Source: Diphasiastrum complanatum (Eukaryota; Streptophyta; Lycopodiopsida; Lycopodiales; Lycopodiaceae). From it: DNA of 64,000 bases. The notes below the pieces were generated by a model. The model was not told the DNA's origin. It saw nothing but the letters and a program-made list of their open reading frames with translations, and did not search any database. Every line of letters begins with the position of its first letter. Within the stretch, counting starts at the first letter, position 1. The position numbers were made by a program, and so were the translations under genes. Shown here in pieces: positions 1 to 11,400 of this stretch. The DNA lies in NCBI GenBank assembly GCA_029204225.1, contig CM055092.1, forward strand, positions 63,242,622-63,306,621. The letters run 5' to 3'.

Positions 1-34
1 GTCCGTTTTAAGAGTAGGTAGCTGTAGAATTCAT

Positions 35-230
35 TGAACCTTCATTGGTTTGCATGCTGATCTGTGAATGAGCATTCTTGGCTTGCATCTATGTAGAATG
101 TAAGTGCGTTCAAGAGAGACGACCCTGAGTAGTCCTCTGACAGGCAGGACAAAACAATACTACAACGTCAATCCGTTCCCTTCTGCCTGGTTTGGCATTG
201 TAATATCAAGAACACATATAACGAATGCCA
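35..230 (-). repeat. Dispersed repeat R, copy 1
   Basis: This stretch matches, in reverse orientation, 15520-15695. Shared blocks include the words gacaggcaggacaaaa, tgcatgctgatctgt and the CTTCTGCCTG box. The two copies are clearly homologous with scattered substitutions and small indels. It abuts a truncated copia gag on its right. It may be the end of an LTR of an unidentified element, but no TG..CA boundary or primer site was found. Confidence 0.6.
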
Positions 231-334
231 TGATGCCTGGTAACAGGCAGAAATGGTTCTGAGTAAGAAAGGGACCCAAAACAAAAGTAAGAACCAACAG
301 ATCCTCTGGGGCAGGGGATCTGTCAACAATCTCT

Positions 335-530
335 TCCTGTATCTCACTAATTCATGTGCACCTAGAGGTTTATTTTCATCTTCAATCAAAAACTCATAAA
401 GTTCTTGGAGCACCATAAGTGACTCCATCCTAACCTTCCAAATAGCATAATTTGTAGAATTCAATCTCTCACTAGTTTCTAGAAGGTATGCTCCAATAGA
501 TCCCATGTTACTAGTGAATTCTACACACAA
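335..530 (-). pseudogene. Copia gag N-terminus fragment (element A0)
   Basis: The fragment encodes the start of a Ty1/copia gag polyprotein, which packages element RNA into particles. The telltale stretch is GAYLLETSERLNSTNYAIWKVRM, seen here as LETSERLNSTNYAIWKVRM, followed by an acidic segment and RYRKR. It is the same DUF4219/UBN2-type beginning as in the elements at 4038 and 63460. The frame continues without homology after about 335, so the gene is truncated there, probably where repeat R joins. The primer site at 1496-1508 lies upstream in the minus orientation, which identifies it as the 5' end of one element. Not functional. Confidence 0.75.
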
Positions 531-1495
531 GAAATAGATTTGATTGACTTGAAACTTACAAAGGTCTCACACTTGTAGTGTTTCACTCAAATTTTATTTC
601 TAATCCAACAAATGGACTTATAATCACAGTCCTATCACTCCCGCACAAAGTTGGAATGAAGATAAGATGATGTGAAATCTACTTACAATCAAATCTTGCC
701 AGTTTTTCACTCTATTGACTACTCTTGAGAGAATCAATGAACACAAAGTGGATTGAACTTCTTGACCCTCCCTAAGTTCTTTTCCAGAATTTTTGCACTA
801 GAAACTTACTTGAAATGCACAAAGATTCAAGTAGCAAGATCCCCTTAATCTTGATTCAAATGAAATTTTTTGGAAGGATCCTACAAAACAATGCTCAAGA
901 AAATTGGTTTTGATTTGGACCTAGAAACTCACAAAGGTTTCACTTTGTCTTGATGACCTCAAATTTGACTTCTAGCCCTCACTTTGGACTTCTAGTCCCA
1001 ATTCTTACACTCCCTCGCAATGACAAAATGTAGATTAGATGAGATTCTATCAAAGGCTTATCAAATCCTACCAATTTTCACTATTTTTGGACAAAAACAT
1101 GACTAAATCTCTCTCACACACTTTGATGTACTTTCAAGACTTGTAAAACAAGGTTATAGGACCTGATTTCAGCCTAGATTAATTACATCTCATGATCCTA
1201 TGTCAAATCTAATCATTGGCACTCAATCTTGGTAGATTATCTAAGATTTCCACCAAAAATTACATCAAAGGCTTACAAATTGAAATTCTTTGGATCAAAT
1301 GAATATCATGCATTAAATGCAGGCTCAGAGGTTCCCACACGTGTGAAAAGTACATATTTGGATCTCTACAAAGTTTGGGATCAAATCCCCTCACCAAAAT
1401 CAAGATTCTAGCTTGCCCTCTCAATACTAGTTTTTAGCACCAAAACTTGCTAAAAATGCATTTGCTTTTGGTCAATGGTTAATGCTCTTGTACTT
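531..1495 (-). mobile_element. Untranslated leader of copia element A0
   Basis: This roughly 960-base AT-rich stretch lies between the gag start and the primer site and has no coding potential. Its position and low-complexity composition resemble the leaders of the related elements (4039-4780 and 39487-40180). I see no other feature in it. Confidence 0.5.
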
Positions 1496-1508
1496 GGCTC
1501 TGATGCCA
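1496..1508 (-). promoter_or_regulatory. tRNA-Met primer binding site (A0)
   Basis: On the minus strand the sequence is TGGCATCAGAGCC, one base from the canonical plant copia primer site TGGTATCAGAGC, which pairs with the 3' end of initiator tRNA-Met. It is followed on its right by TG, the expected LTR boundary. Confidence 0.7.
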
Positions 1509-1770
1509 TGTGTACTGTACTTTAGGACCATAAATGGATCTACAAAATATCCACAAGTGTGATTGGATGCTTGCTTAACAATCTATCAAAAAACCAGACA
1601 CAAAAAAGTTGATCTAGATTGGCAATTTGACAAACAACAAGCATTAACAATTGAAATCATTGATCAACATTGAAATCTGAGCCCACACGTGCGAGACACA
1701 GCCTTCTGTACGGCCTTCAGGCTGAGAAACAAGTAGAAATCAATTTGGTCTCATTTGGATCACAAAAACT
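1509..1770 (-). mobile_element. 5' LTR fragment of element A0
   Basis: This is the sequence next to the primer site, beginning on the plus strand with TGTGTACTG, so in the element's own sense it ends in CA. It contains a CACACGTG box. Its outer part is missing: the integrase of element A starts at about 1771, so the LTR was cut by that element or by a rearrangement. Confidence 0.5.
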
Positions 1771-3112
1771 CAATGTACATAGTAAGGTGATAGATTTTGA
1801 GGTTGCTTGATCTCGGCCCCTCCAAGATTGGACTTTTCTTCTTCATGAAAAACTACATCTCTACTATCAATTACTTTAGAAGTAGAGAGCATGCAGATTC
1901 GATAGGCTTTCTTGTTGGATGAATATCCAACCATTACTCCTTTGCTTGCACAAGGATCATCCTTCTTTCTCGTTTCCAAGGGAATATGGACAAAGCATAT
2001 GCATCCAAATACTCTAAGGTGTTCAACCTTAGGTTTCTTCAAATAAAGTGCTTCATATGGTGACTTTCCTCCAAGTGCTACATGAGGGAGTTGATTGCAA
2101 AGATAGTTTGAACAATTGATGGCCTCACCCCAAAAGTCTTTTGGCAAGGATGCCTCAATTCTAATGGTTTTGGCACATTTACAGAATGTTCTATTCTTTC
2201 TTTCAGCCACCCCATTTTGAGATGGTGTATATGCACAAGAAAACTCCCTTTTAATGTCTTCAAGCTCACAATAATCATGAAATTTATTGGAAGTGTACTC
2301 ACCACCTCCATCACTTCTAAGAATCTTGATTTTGTATGAAAATTGCTTTTCAACTAGAGCTTTGAACTTTAGGAAATAGTCAAACACCATAGACTTTGAA
2401 GCTGATATACCCAAGTAAATCTAGTGATATCATCAATGAAAGTTACAAAGCAAGTAGCATTACCCTTGCTCTTTGAAGATGAGAAGTGCACATCCGAGTG
2501 TATGAGCTCTAATGGATGTGTAGTCTTGATAGATGACTTTGAAAAAGGCTTCTTATGAGACTTAGATATGGCACAAGCCTCACATGGCTTGAAATTCTTG
2601 GAGATAAGATTAGGCAAGCCAATAGCTTTGGCTTTCTTGACCATGGAAACCATAGAATTTTAGTTAGGATGCCCCAACCTTCTATGCCATAGTTCCTCCA
2701 AAGACATATGAGAAGCAAAAGCACTATCACAAGAGTTAGCATACTCTTTGGGATCAAGCTTGTAGATTCCACCATATCTAGACCCAAATGCAAGGATCTC
2801 ATCATGCTTCTTGATTGTACATGTATCAACATTGAAATTCACATCTAGTCCACTATCAAACAATTGCCCAACACTAATAAGCTTTTTTGTTAACTTAGGA
2901 ACAAAAAGTACTTTAGATAGAGAAAGAACTTTTGATGATGAAAGCTTTAAGGGAATGGTCCCTATGCCTTCAATAGCACACTCATGATCATTTTCTGTGT
3001 AGATGGACTTCTTGGCTCCTTCATAAGGTGACATGGATGAAAAAGAATGCTTGGAGCTACACATATGTGAAGAAGCTCCACTGTCGATATATCACGAACC
3101 ATCCTTCTTGAA
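1771..3112 (-). pseudogene. Copia pol: protease and integrase (element A)
   Basis: Reading right to left, the order is aspartic protease (YIDSGASSHM near 3085, preceded by a stop where W is expected), a run ending LWHRRLGHPN (pre-integrase zinc-binding start), then integrase with CEACAISKSHKK, IHSDVHFSS (first catalytic Asp), RSDGGGEY (second Asp) and SQNGVAERKNR (Glu), and a C-terminal FGCICFVHIP region. Reverse transcriptase and RNase H are absent, as the element stops at about 1771 against the A0 LTR. At least two frame breaks (about 2410 and 2655) and the protease stop make it non-functional. Its closest relative in the window is element F (59500-63480). Confidence 0.85.
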
Positions 3113-4038
3113 AGGTGATGAAGAAAAACTCGAGACCATAAGAGATCCCTCTCCATCACTTGCATGAGCATCTTCCTTCTCTTCATTAGAAATATTGGCT
3201 TGCTTGAATTGACTCTTCTTCTTGAAGCAATTGGTGGCATAATGCCCCTTCTTGCCACAAAAGAAACACTTGATGTTTTTCTTCTTCTTCTTGGATGTGG
3301 AAGCTTGAGAGGACTCATCCTCTTCTCCTTTCTCCTTGGAATTAAGATTGTTCTTGCTTGAAGAGGATTGGTGTTGATTCTTACTTCTTGTTTTGTGCTT
3401 GTCTTTGGTAAAGAGAGCTTTACCATCAATGTTGAGAGACAGTCTCTCCATTTTCAAGAGTTTATACTCTTGTCTTGATTCTTCAGAAATGAGCACACTT
3501 TGGAGTGCTTCCAAACTTGGTAGCTCCTCCTTAATGGCATAACTCTGAACAAGGTTGTCATATTCCTCCTTTAACCCATTAAGTATGACTTGAACAAGTT
3601 CATTTTGGTTGATGGAGTCTCCTATGCATGACAATTCTCTAGGAGGTCTTTAACTCTCATTACATAAGCTGAAGCACATTCATCACTTCTCTGTACACTT
3701 TGAAAAATTTGGTTTCTTAGTGTTAGAAGTCTAGAAGTATTCTTTGCCTCATAGATGGACTTGAGAGTATCCCAAGCATCTTTGGCATTAGTACAAGCAC
3801 CAATTTCTCTTAAAATGTCATTTGAGACATTCATCTTAATATAATGTAGAGCCATCCTAGCCCTCTTTTTGTAATTTGGAATTCCTTGAGAAATTTGTGG
3901 TTCTTCTTCAATGCCAAGTACAATATCCACCACATCTTGTAGTATTAAGACAAATTCCATTCTAACCTTCCAAATTGAGTAATTGGAGGTTGGCAATCTT
4001 TCACTTGCTTCTAATAGAAAGACACCCATTGAAGTCAT
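3092..4038 (-). pseudogene. Copia gag (element A)
   Basis: The start is set at MTSMGVFLLEASERL, matching other copies, rather than at the upstream ATG at 4107. The UBN2-type core is seen as DAWDTLKSIYEAKNTSRLL and LVQVILNGLKEEYDNLVQ. A lysine-rich linker leads to one CCHC zinc knuckle, CFFCGKKGHYATNC, which binds the RNA packaging signal in this family. A frame break near 3625 splits it in two. Gag and pol would be one polyprotein, as in other copia elements, and are now separated by a stop at the protease entrance. Confidence 0.85.
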
Positions 4039-4780
4039 AAAGAATGATGGAAATAAAAAAAGATGGATGAAAAAATTGCTTATCTTCTCAATATAGGAAC
4101 CAATCAAAGGTACAAAACCAGACCTATGTAAGACTAAGCAAAAAACTGTGAGATAGATCTCACTAGCTTGACAATCTCTCTAAAACAAGAGTTGAATCAT
4201 AAAAAAAAATGAAGTATGGCAAAAGTTATGGTTCCCTGAATTTCACACGTGTGAAATACTCCAAAAATGTCAAATTGACTCAAATACAATCTATTTGTAT
4301 GAAACAATTTGCCTAGAACCTATAAATTCTGTCTAAATCACATATAGATGAGATTGGTCAACTTCTGGATGATTTTTGTGATCATTCAAGCAATAAATGA
4401 CATGTACACACGAATTGCCACAGGTCTAGACGCCCTACCTACGACTCTTCAAATGCTTATAACTTCTGATTGGCTTATCCAACTATCATGATTCAAATTG
4501 CATCAGATTCTACACATTTCTAGCTTTCTAGTGGGCTAATTTGCATGAAATTTGGATATAAGGTGAGATAGAACCACCAAACTGAAAATGGGTGGATTTC
4601 ACACATGCCAGCACCTGAAATTCCGTACAGTACCTGATCTGGACCATTTAAAGTGGTTTGAAGCTGTAAATCACCAGAAAACTGCAAACTAGCTAGAAAG
4701 TAGAATCTAGACAATTTCTAGCTTGAAATCTGATCAAATCTGCAAACTTTTTGATTAGATTTGCTTGTAAAACTTAGGTA
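4039..4780 (-). mobile_element. Leader of copia element A
   Basis: This is non-coding DNA between the gag start and the primer site, about 740 bases. It contains TTTCACACGTGTGAAAT near 4235, similar to the LTR end of this family. No gene seen. Confidence 0.5.
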
Positions 4781-4793
4781 GGCTCTGATACCA
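4781..4793 (-). promoter_or_regulatory. tRNA-Met primer binding site (A)
   Basis: The minus strand reads TGGTATCAGAGCC, a perfect match to the plant copia primer site. It directly abuts the LTR at 4794. Confidence 0.85.
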
Positions 4794-5378
4794 TGCTGAA
4801 TTCACATGTGTGGTACGCCCTACACATGTATTTTTGATCTCCTAAGACCAATAATACCATAAAGATCAGACTAGCATTGGTTGTCAATAGGAAAGCTGGT
4901 CATACAAGAAATATTATTGTGTTACAAGCAAGATCTGTCAACAAAACATAAGACTAAGCATCATAAATGCCTCAACTCGGCTAGAGAGAGAAAATAGAAT
5001 GTACAAAACTCGTGTAGAGAGATAGGGTCTCCAAATTTGCATTACACACAAATTTCATCATTTTCTCAATGAGAGTACATCACATATATCTCCTCCTACT
5101 TTGAGTTGAATTGGAGTTGTGGATCCACCTCTCAAGCTATCTAGACTTATTCAAGCCACCTCACTATGTATAATTGTGCCACCTAGTCTTTTCATGCATT
5201 AAATGTGGCATGTAAAGTACAAATGGCAATTTCTATGGTAGCTCGACTTTCTACTTCTACCTACCTTGAATATTTTATTCTAAGATGGGTCTTTACTAAG
5301 CCAAAAGAGCTCAATTCATCTTTGGCATTTTTAGGACCCCTACTCACAACATTAGATAGATTTTTCAATATTTTGACA
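4794..5378 (-). mobile_element. 5' LTR of copia element A
   Basis: The plus strand runs from TGCTGAATTCACATG to TTTTGACA. Both the start and the end (acccctA..TAGATAGA.TTTTTCAAT) align with the LTR at 58737-59476, showing that A and F belong to one family. The matching 3' LTR is absent because the element is truncated at 1771. Confidence 0.65.
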
Positions 5379-6000
5379 GTAGCTTCTTCTGCCATGGAGG
5401 TTGATGCAGCAGAGAAGGAAGCTATTCATGCAGGCGAGGATGCTGCTGCAAAAGCTTCTGCAGCAGATGAAACTTAATCTGTCGTTCCCGTTTCTGCTAG
5501 GATTTCACCCAAGCAGAAGGACTCTGCATCTACGGACGACGAAGAAACTGTCTCCGACAAAGGCAAAGGAGCAGAGGAGGAAGCTGTTGACGCAAATGAG
5601 GACGAAGAGGAAAGTAAAAAAAATCTTTATAAGTGGTACCATCAGTTCTCCCTAGGTGCCAAGTGACATTGTGAGGAGGATCCATTCGTTTGACCTGCAC
5701 ATACAAGACAATATTCTACAGCTGTTCCAACAAATAGGCGAGATGACCAACAACATAGAGATATTGTCTGAGCAAAATTCATCTCTGGAAGCAGATAATA
5801 AACTTTTGAACGAGCGAAATCGCTCATTGGGCCGACTGTCAGAAGTCAAATGAATAAGCCTAGACTTTAGAAGATGCGAATAAGGCGCTCCAAGCCAAAT
5901 CTGCAGATTTGTAGAAAATTTTTGATTCGTTGACAACTGAATTAAATAAGGTCAGGGCAGAAAAGACCTCTCTGCAGACCAAATCTCAGCAAAAGCTGAC
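5379..6000 (+). pseudogene. Decayed acidic coiled-coil coding fragment
   Basis: From an ATG at 5395 the frame gives an alanine and glutamate rich start (MEVDAAEKEAIHAGEDAAAK), one stop, then an acidic run with DDEETVSDKGKGAEEEAVD. After a frame change near 5650 it gives a heptad-like helix, LQLFQQIGEMTNNIEILSEQ. After a further change near 5860 it gives KALQAKSADL and TTELNKVRAEKTSLQ. The spacing of hydrophobic residues suggests a coiled coil. The gene is not recognised. It could be a gag-like protein of an unclassified LTR element, similar in style but not obviously in sequence to the one at 53743-55861. Three frame breaks make it non-functional. Confidence 0.45.
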
Positions 6001-6840
6001 GTCATGGTCCTTTTCATGCTCACCCCATGCAACTGTGCTAATAGACTTGACAACGACAGCAGCCATCCACGGTCTCCTATAGACAGCACATCCACTTTGT
6101 ACTTTCTTCATCTGCACACTGTAATATTGTATATATATATTGAATACCAAATGCATATTCAGTGATTGATTGAGAGAAATCAAGAACAAGTGTGTGTAAA
6201 TATAGCATCAGAACCTTATCAGAGATAGACGAAGTAGATGCCTTGTGCAATGATTCTTTATTGTCAGTAATAGGTTCATTCCTTTTATAGATTGAATTAG
6301 CTTTGTAGAGCACGCGGTTTCGTCCACTATTGTCTTGTGCTCTACCGCATTATTGACTGTATATTTTGCTATACTTAATCTGATAACAGCTCTTTGCTCT
6401 ACGTTCAGATTTGTGCCAATATTGCTATGCTTATTCTTCATTCTGTCTGACTTTTCTTGTTGCTCAATCTGGTAATCTGTTTTAGCGAGTTATTATTAGT
6501 CTAGCTATTGACGACTAATATTTAGTCTTGCCTTTCGCGAATCATTCGCGACTGATTATCAATCAAGCTCAGTCTAGCTCTTCGCGAATCATTCGCGACA
6601 AATAATTTTTCTAGCTGTTCACGACAAATTATTCTTCTGGTGTTTTATCAATGTTTGGCTATGTAATCAGAACGACCGTGATTTCTATCACTAACAATCT
6701 GTTCATTTCTGATAGGCATAGTCATGTTTAGGGAAAGAGTAATATAGCTCATTCCGCTACGCACAGACACTTTCTGTTTGAGTTCATTTCTCGTTCGAGT
6801 TTCGAGTTTTCTTCTTTTCATGTTCGTTTTCATTTCGAGA
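6001..6840. mobile_element. LTR-like non-coding fragment with TTCGCGAA palindromes
   Basis: No coding sequence is seen. Two near-identical inverted repeats, TTCGCGAATCATTCGCGAC, occur at about 6534-6553 and 6581-6600. Bases 6320-6430 match 40083-40180 at about 80 percent, with shared words such as TATACTTAATCTGAT and TATTGACT. The palindrome style resembles the LTRs of element D (46700-47563, 51204-52048). Probably part of an LTR of a related copia element, ending against a gag fragment at about 6880. Confidence 0.5.
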
Positions 6841-6879
6841 TATTTTCATTTCTCATACACGATACACCCTCTTTCTTCC

Positions 6880-7504
6880 AACAAGAAACAACCTTTTTCA
6901 AGGAAGAACCTTCACCACCTCCATTGATGAAGTTAGCTCTTTCCTTACCTTTGCCAAAAGAAAAAATCTCACCTTGATCTTGCCCTTTAGACCATTTGCT
7001 GTTACCTTTTCCCTTGAATTTTCCTTTGATGAACATGGCCTCCTCTTCACATTGAGATGTTGTTGTAGATCCACCTCTTGATTGAAGCCTATATTCCTCA
7101 TTCACCAAGGTCTCTTGCAAATCCACCATGCTTGGAAAAGTTCTTTGAATAGCAAATATTTGAACAAGGTTAGCATGATCATCAAGTAATCCATTAAGTA
7201 TAACTTGCACAAGTTCTATCTCCCTTAATGCTCTCATCAATGCATGCTAGCTCATTATTAAATGCTTTAACTCTCACCACAAAAGCATGAGCACTCTCTT
7301 CCTTCTTTTGCATAGATTGAAAGATTTGCCTTCTAAGAGTAAGTACTCTTGATGTAGACTTGGATTCATAAAGCTTCTTTAAAGCTTTCCAAGCCTCATT
7401 AGATGAAATGCACTTACCAACTTCTTTGAGAAGCTCATTGGTAACATTCATCGTTATAATGTGTAGAGTTCTTTTAGCTCTTTTGTCATATCTCATTTGA
7501 TCTT
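6880..7504 (-). pseudogene. Copia gag fragment fused to gypsy gag
   Basis: This is a UBN2-type gag core: RYDKRAKRTLHIITMNVTNE, SNEAWKALKKLYESKSTSR and EESAHAFVVRVKAFNNELA. After a frame break near 7235 it continues with ELVQVILNGLLDDHANLVQ and a lysine-rich run toward a zinc knuckle that is cut off after VVSCWKKEG at about 6885. At its upstream side it is joined in frame to gypsy gag sequence (about 7505). No pol follows. Non-functional. Confidence 0.75.
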
Positions 7505-7933
7505 GTTTTCGTCTATAAGGTACCTGTGCAGTGTTTGGCTGACCAGGCATACTGCTTTGGATAGACGTCAGGGTAGCTTGAAACTCATTGGAGAGTTTCT
7601 CCATTTGTAGTTGATGTTGCTTATTAAGCAACTCCAACTGGGATTTCCAAAGCTGATCTTGGGTATCCTCGATCGGCTTCAACTCATGGACAGGAGCACG
7701 TGGTGTTCTCCTTTCTCTGGATTCATCAACATTTGATCCTTCATCTTCCTCCTTGATGGCATCAGACATAGCTAACTTTAGGCTCATATATTCATCATTA
7801 GATTTAAGCTCACATCTAATCCATCTTGGAAGGCCGACTAAGAACCAGATGATGAGCATCTGTTCAGAGGGCTGTTCTGGTACTTGACTTTTGAGGCATT
7901 TGAAACGCTTGATATAGTCTCGTACACGTTCAT
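7505..7933 (-). pseudogene. Ty3/gypsy gag, C-terminal part
   Basis: The minus-strand reading includes DERVRDYIKRFKCLKSQ, MLIIWFLVGLPRWIRCEL and a helical glutamine/leucine-rich tail (LELLNKQHQLQMEKLSNEF). This is the late part of a Retrotrans_gag domain. The early part of the same gene is at 13911-14250; the 6-kb LTR element at 7939-13905 separates the two. Continuity is shown by ..KMEKE before the insertion and QLKDERVRDYIKRF after it. Confidence 0.75.
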
Positions 7934-7938
7934 CTTTT
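7934..7938. repeat. Target-site duplication CTTTT (left)
   Basis: CTTTT directly precedes the left LTR and recurs at 13906-13910 directly after the right LTR. This is the 5-bp duplication expected for LTR-retrotransposon integration. Confidence 0.8.
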
Positions 7939-8396
7939 AGTTGAAATTCTGTTAGGATCTAATGTAGTATGCAGATCACATAAATCAATCACCATAGCCA
8001 CTCCTCACAAGCTCTCAAAGATGGCACAACAAAAGTTAATAGATTACAAAGAAACATTGTACAACTGCATGAAAAGGCATGTGTCCTAAAACTGGCCTAC
8101 CACCTGTCAAACTAAGGTCGGGCCCAATATGGCCAAATTCGACTGACAAACTTGGGACATGCCCCCAAGTATAGCAAGTACTGTAAATAAATCTGTACAT
8201 GCTAATTCTTCCTATGTGTGGCTACTCGGCTAACCCAAGTAGCCGGCTACGAGATCAGTGCCCGATCAATATATCCTTGATGGGTCACGTCCCGATCACA
8301 ACCATATATAGTAAACCAAATAAACTGTACAATAATTACATCATCACATTTAGAGCTTACATAAAATGTATATCAGATTAACTCTGATGTGTAACT
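7939..8396 (-). repeat. 3' LTR of element E
   Basis: Starts on the plus strand with AGTTGAAATTCTG and ends TGTAACT. It is highly similar to 13435-13905 throughout, for example the CTACTCGGCTAACCCAAGTAG and ATCAGATTAACTCTGAT blocks. Both copies also contain TGGTGATTGATTTATGTGATC when read on the minus strand. Confidence 0.9.
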
Positions 8397-8411
8397 CTCT
8401 CCCTTAAGCTC
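8397..8411 (-). promoter_or_regulatory. Polypurine tract of element E
   Basis: The minus strand reads GAGCTTAAGGGAGAG, a purine run ending at the LTR. This is the expected primer site for plus-strand DNA synthesis. Confidence 0.65.
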
Positions 8412-11400
8412 AAATGTGATAAGAGTGAGAAACAATAATTTGTAGCAATGTTTGGAGTGTCCAAAAGATGTTATGCATATCCTGCTACTCTGTACTTGAC
8501 TCACACTCAAGCACACCAACAAACCACTAGGTTTGACTCACAAACTATCATGCAAACACAATGCTCATACAAAGAGTCTACCATACTCTCGACCAACTGA
8601 CTCATCCCCAATCCGACTTGAACACAAGTGGACCACATGAGCGACATTGCTCAAACTGAGGAAATCCCACTGAGACTTATATCCTCCATCTAGTTAGGCT
8701 GACATCCTATTAGACACTTACAAGCATAGACCTATAAAGCTGACATAAATGAGCGACTGAGGCTCAACCTGAGGAAATCTTACTGCCACTATAAGATCAC
8801 ACCCTCACCAGATAGACAGCTAGTAGACATTGACAAGTCAATGAGCATAAAATGACTACTTTGTTTCACTGTAGCAAATGCACAACCACATAAAACTCCG
8901 ACTCAGATCTAGACTCCCGTGACAAGGCAACATGCAAGCCCACACACACTCATGCAAACAAAACGAATGATAAGCATCAAATACATGACCAAGGCCTGCC
9001 CATAAGTGGTATCCTGTCGTACCAACACCTGTGCCACCTGTAGATCCGCTGCTACACCACTGGTCTCCAAATCAGATCCTCTCGATCATGGCCTGCACCT
9101 GTAACCAAGATGCCCTCACGTCCAAGCATATACATCTATCCAATAGGTCCTAAAAGCTGATCCCCATTCATTCCCTATGCACTAAGCACAAGAGTCTACC
9201 AAGGACTCAATGAATAAATGTACACAAACCTCACCATAGGCTATATCTAAGTAGCTCGCCTGATGATAGTCTGTCTCTCCTACATCTCATGTAGGTTCAA
9301 CTTTCCATGCTTGACGTTGTCAACTCTGATTTGACCAATATAAAGGCCTCCCACCAAGGAGCCTGTCTCACCAACACATCCATCATAGCATCCAAGCCAA
9401 AGCAAATGCAAACTAGATTCACTATCGTGATGCATAACTCACTCACGATCCATAGCATATAAGGTAGAATAGCTCTAGAACCATGTACCCTGTACCATCT
9501 GATCACCAAGTATCCATTACCTGCTGATAGCTTCCCAAGAATCTGTCCACCTGTAGTGCAACTAGACTCCAACTGGATCTAACTGAAACTGCATCCTGCT
9601 TACCAAAAGATGATGGATAGAAATAACATGTGATGCCAACTTGGAGATCACTGTGCATATAACCATGCAGCTCACCTGATCACTCGCCAAAGTATCAACT
9701 GTCACTCCCTGAGCAACCATCTCCATCCCTGTCGGCTCACAACCATGGGCATGCTGGATCCACATCATCCCGTAATGCACTCCATGCCCTTAGGATATGT
9801 ACCACCACCAGGTACACTCCATGCCACCTACCTCCAAGTAGGCATGACCCATCCCTAGGTCATCACACATGATGCACCAGTTGAAGATCATCATCCATAC
9901 ATCAAATGACATATCATACCTGAGCAACTGTAGCATATCCATGAGTGCCACCCCAATGGACTCGTCATCCACATACTATGCTCACCTGATGTCTCCGATC
10001 CTGGTCACCATCCTACTAGACAAGCCGAACTCCAAAGCATCACCTGCTCCACCTGGCTCCTAGCATCTGCTCGCTCTCCCTAACTATGTGCCACCTGACA
10101 CCATGCCAGCACAAGCATATCCCTGAGTCGCCGCTCACGGGATCCCAAGACTACTGTCTTTCTGATCGTACTGAGGTATATGGCTTTGAGTGACTTCCTC
10201 TAGGCATCCCCATGATCTCACCACCTGAGAATCTGCACCATGAAAATTCCAACACCTGTGACAATCCTAGACTCCTGCAAATATAGCCAAATGCATGAAA
10301 GTTATAGGTAGCTTATCCACACCCATGATGGTAGATGCCTCCCCATCGATGCCAATGTCCAATGACTGCCCCCCTGCTGTAATGCCAACCTGTACTCCCA
10401 AATGAGCACATCTTGAAGTCCTCGCCATCAGTGTCCCCCCTGCAGTAGATCACTAGCAAAACACCCATCATGGTGCTTGCCCTTTGATCACACCCTGTGC
10501 GATCTCCATCAGCTCTCCAACCTAGAGCTGGCTCCCAAAGCTTCACGCTTTGTCCATTTGCATTTGCAGCTTCCTGATTCCATCATGAATCCCACCTGTA
10601 AGTCCTGTCCATGCTAATGACTCAAGTTCAATATGAAATAGCTGCCCCCTGATGATCATCCCATGTCATCCTGCAGTGCTATCCCTACCAAGTATTCCAA
10701 TGCCATCCTGATCTGGAAGATCTGAGCATCTACCCTATAGTGCCCACATGTATTCCCCCAAGGTAGCTCCAAGATGCTCCTCTGAATGGTTCCAAACCAC
10801 TCCCTAAGAATACACTGAGATGTGAACTCCAAAGCCACCATCAAGTCCCTCACATGATTGTGCATGCCAATATCCCTCCAAGTGAACCTGTGAGATCTTC
10901 CATGCCCAAGCCAAATGATCTACACCCTGTCATGGTGGGAATCTGCATCCCTGATGCAATACTAATATGGCAAATTGACTTGACTTATCCAAACTGGCAG
11001 TTGAAGTGTATCTCCTCGATGACAAACCTGATTATCCCTACCAGGTATTACAATGCCATCACCGATCACGAAGATCTGAACATCTATCATGTAGTGCCCA
11101 CCTGTATTCTCCCAAACTAGCTCCAAGCTACTTCTGTGAATGGTTCCAAACCACTCCTTGAGAATACACTGAGATGTGAACTCCAAAGCCACCATCAAGT
11201 CCCTCACATGACTGTACATGCCAATATCCCTCCAAGTGGACCTGTGAGATCTTCCATGGCCCAAGCCAAACGATCTGCACCCTATCATCACTGAAATTTG
11301 CATCCCTAATGCAATACTGATATGGAAAATTGACTTGACTTACCCAAACTGGCAATTGAAGTGTATCTCTCAGATGACAAACTTGATACACTGCTCCACA

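Noticed and set aside
9297-11391. Short ORFs in the interior of element E
   Set aside because: They occur on both strands, are short, lack domains, and the ones at 10656-11391 merely repeat with the tandem duplication.
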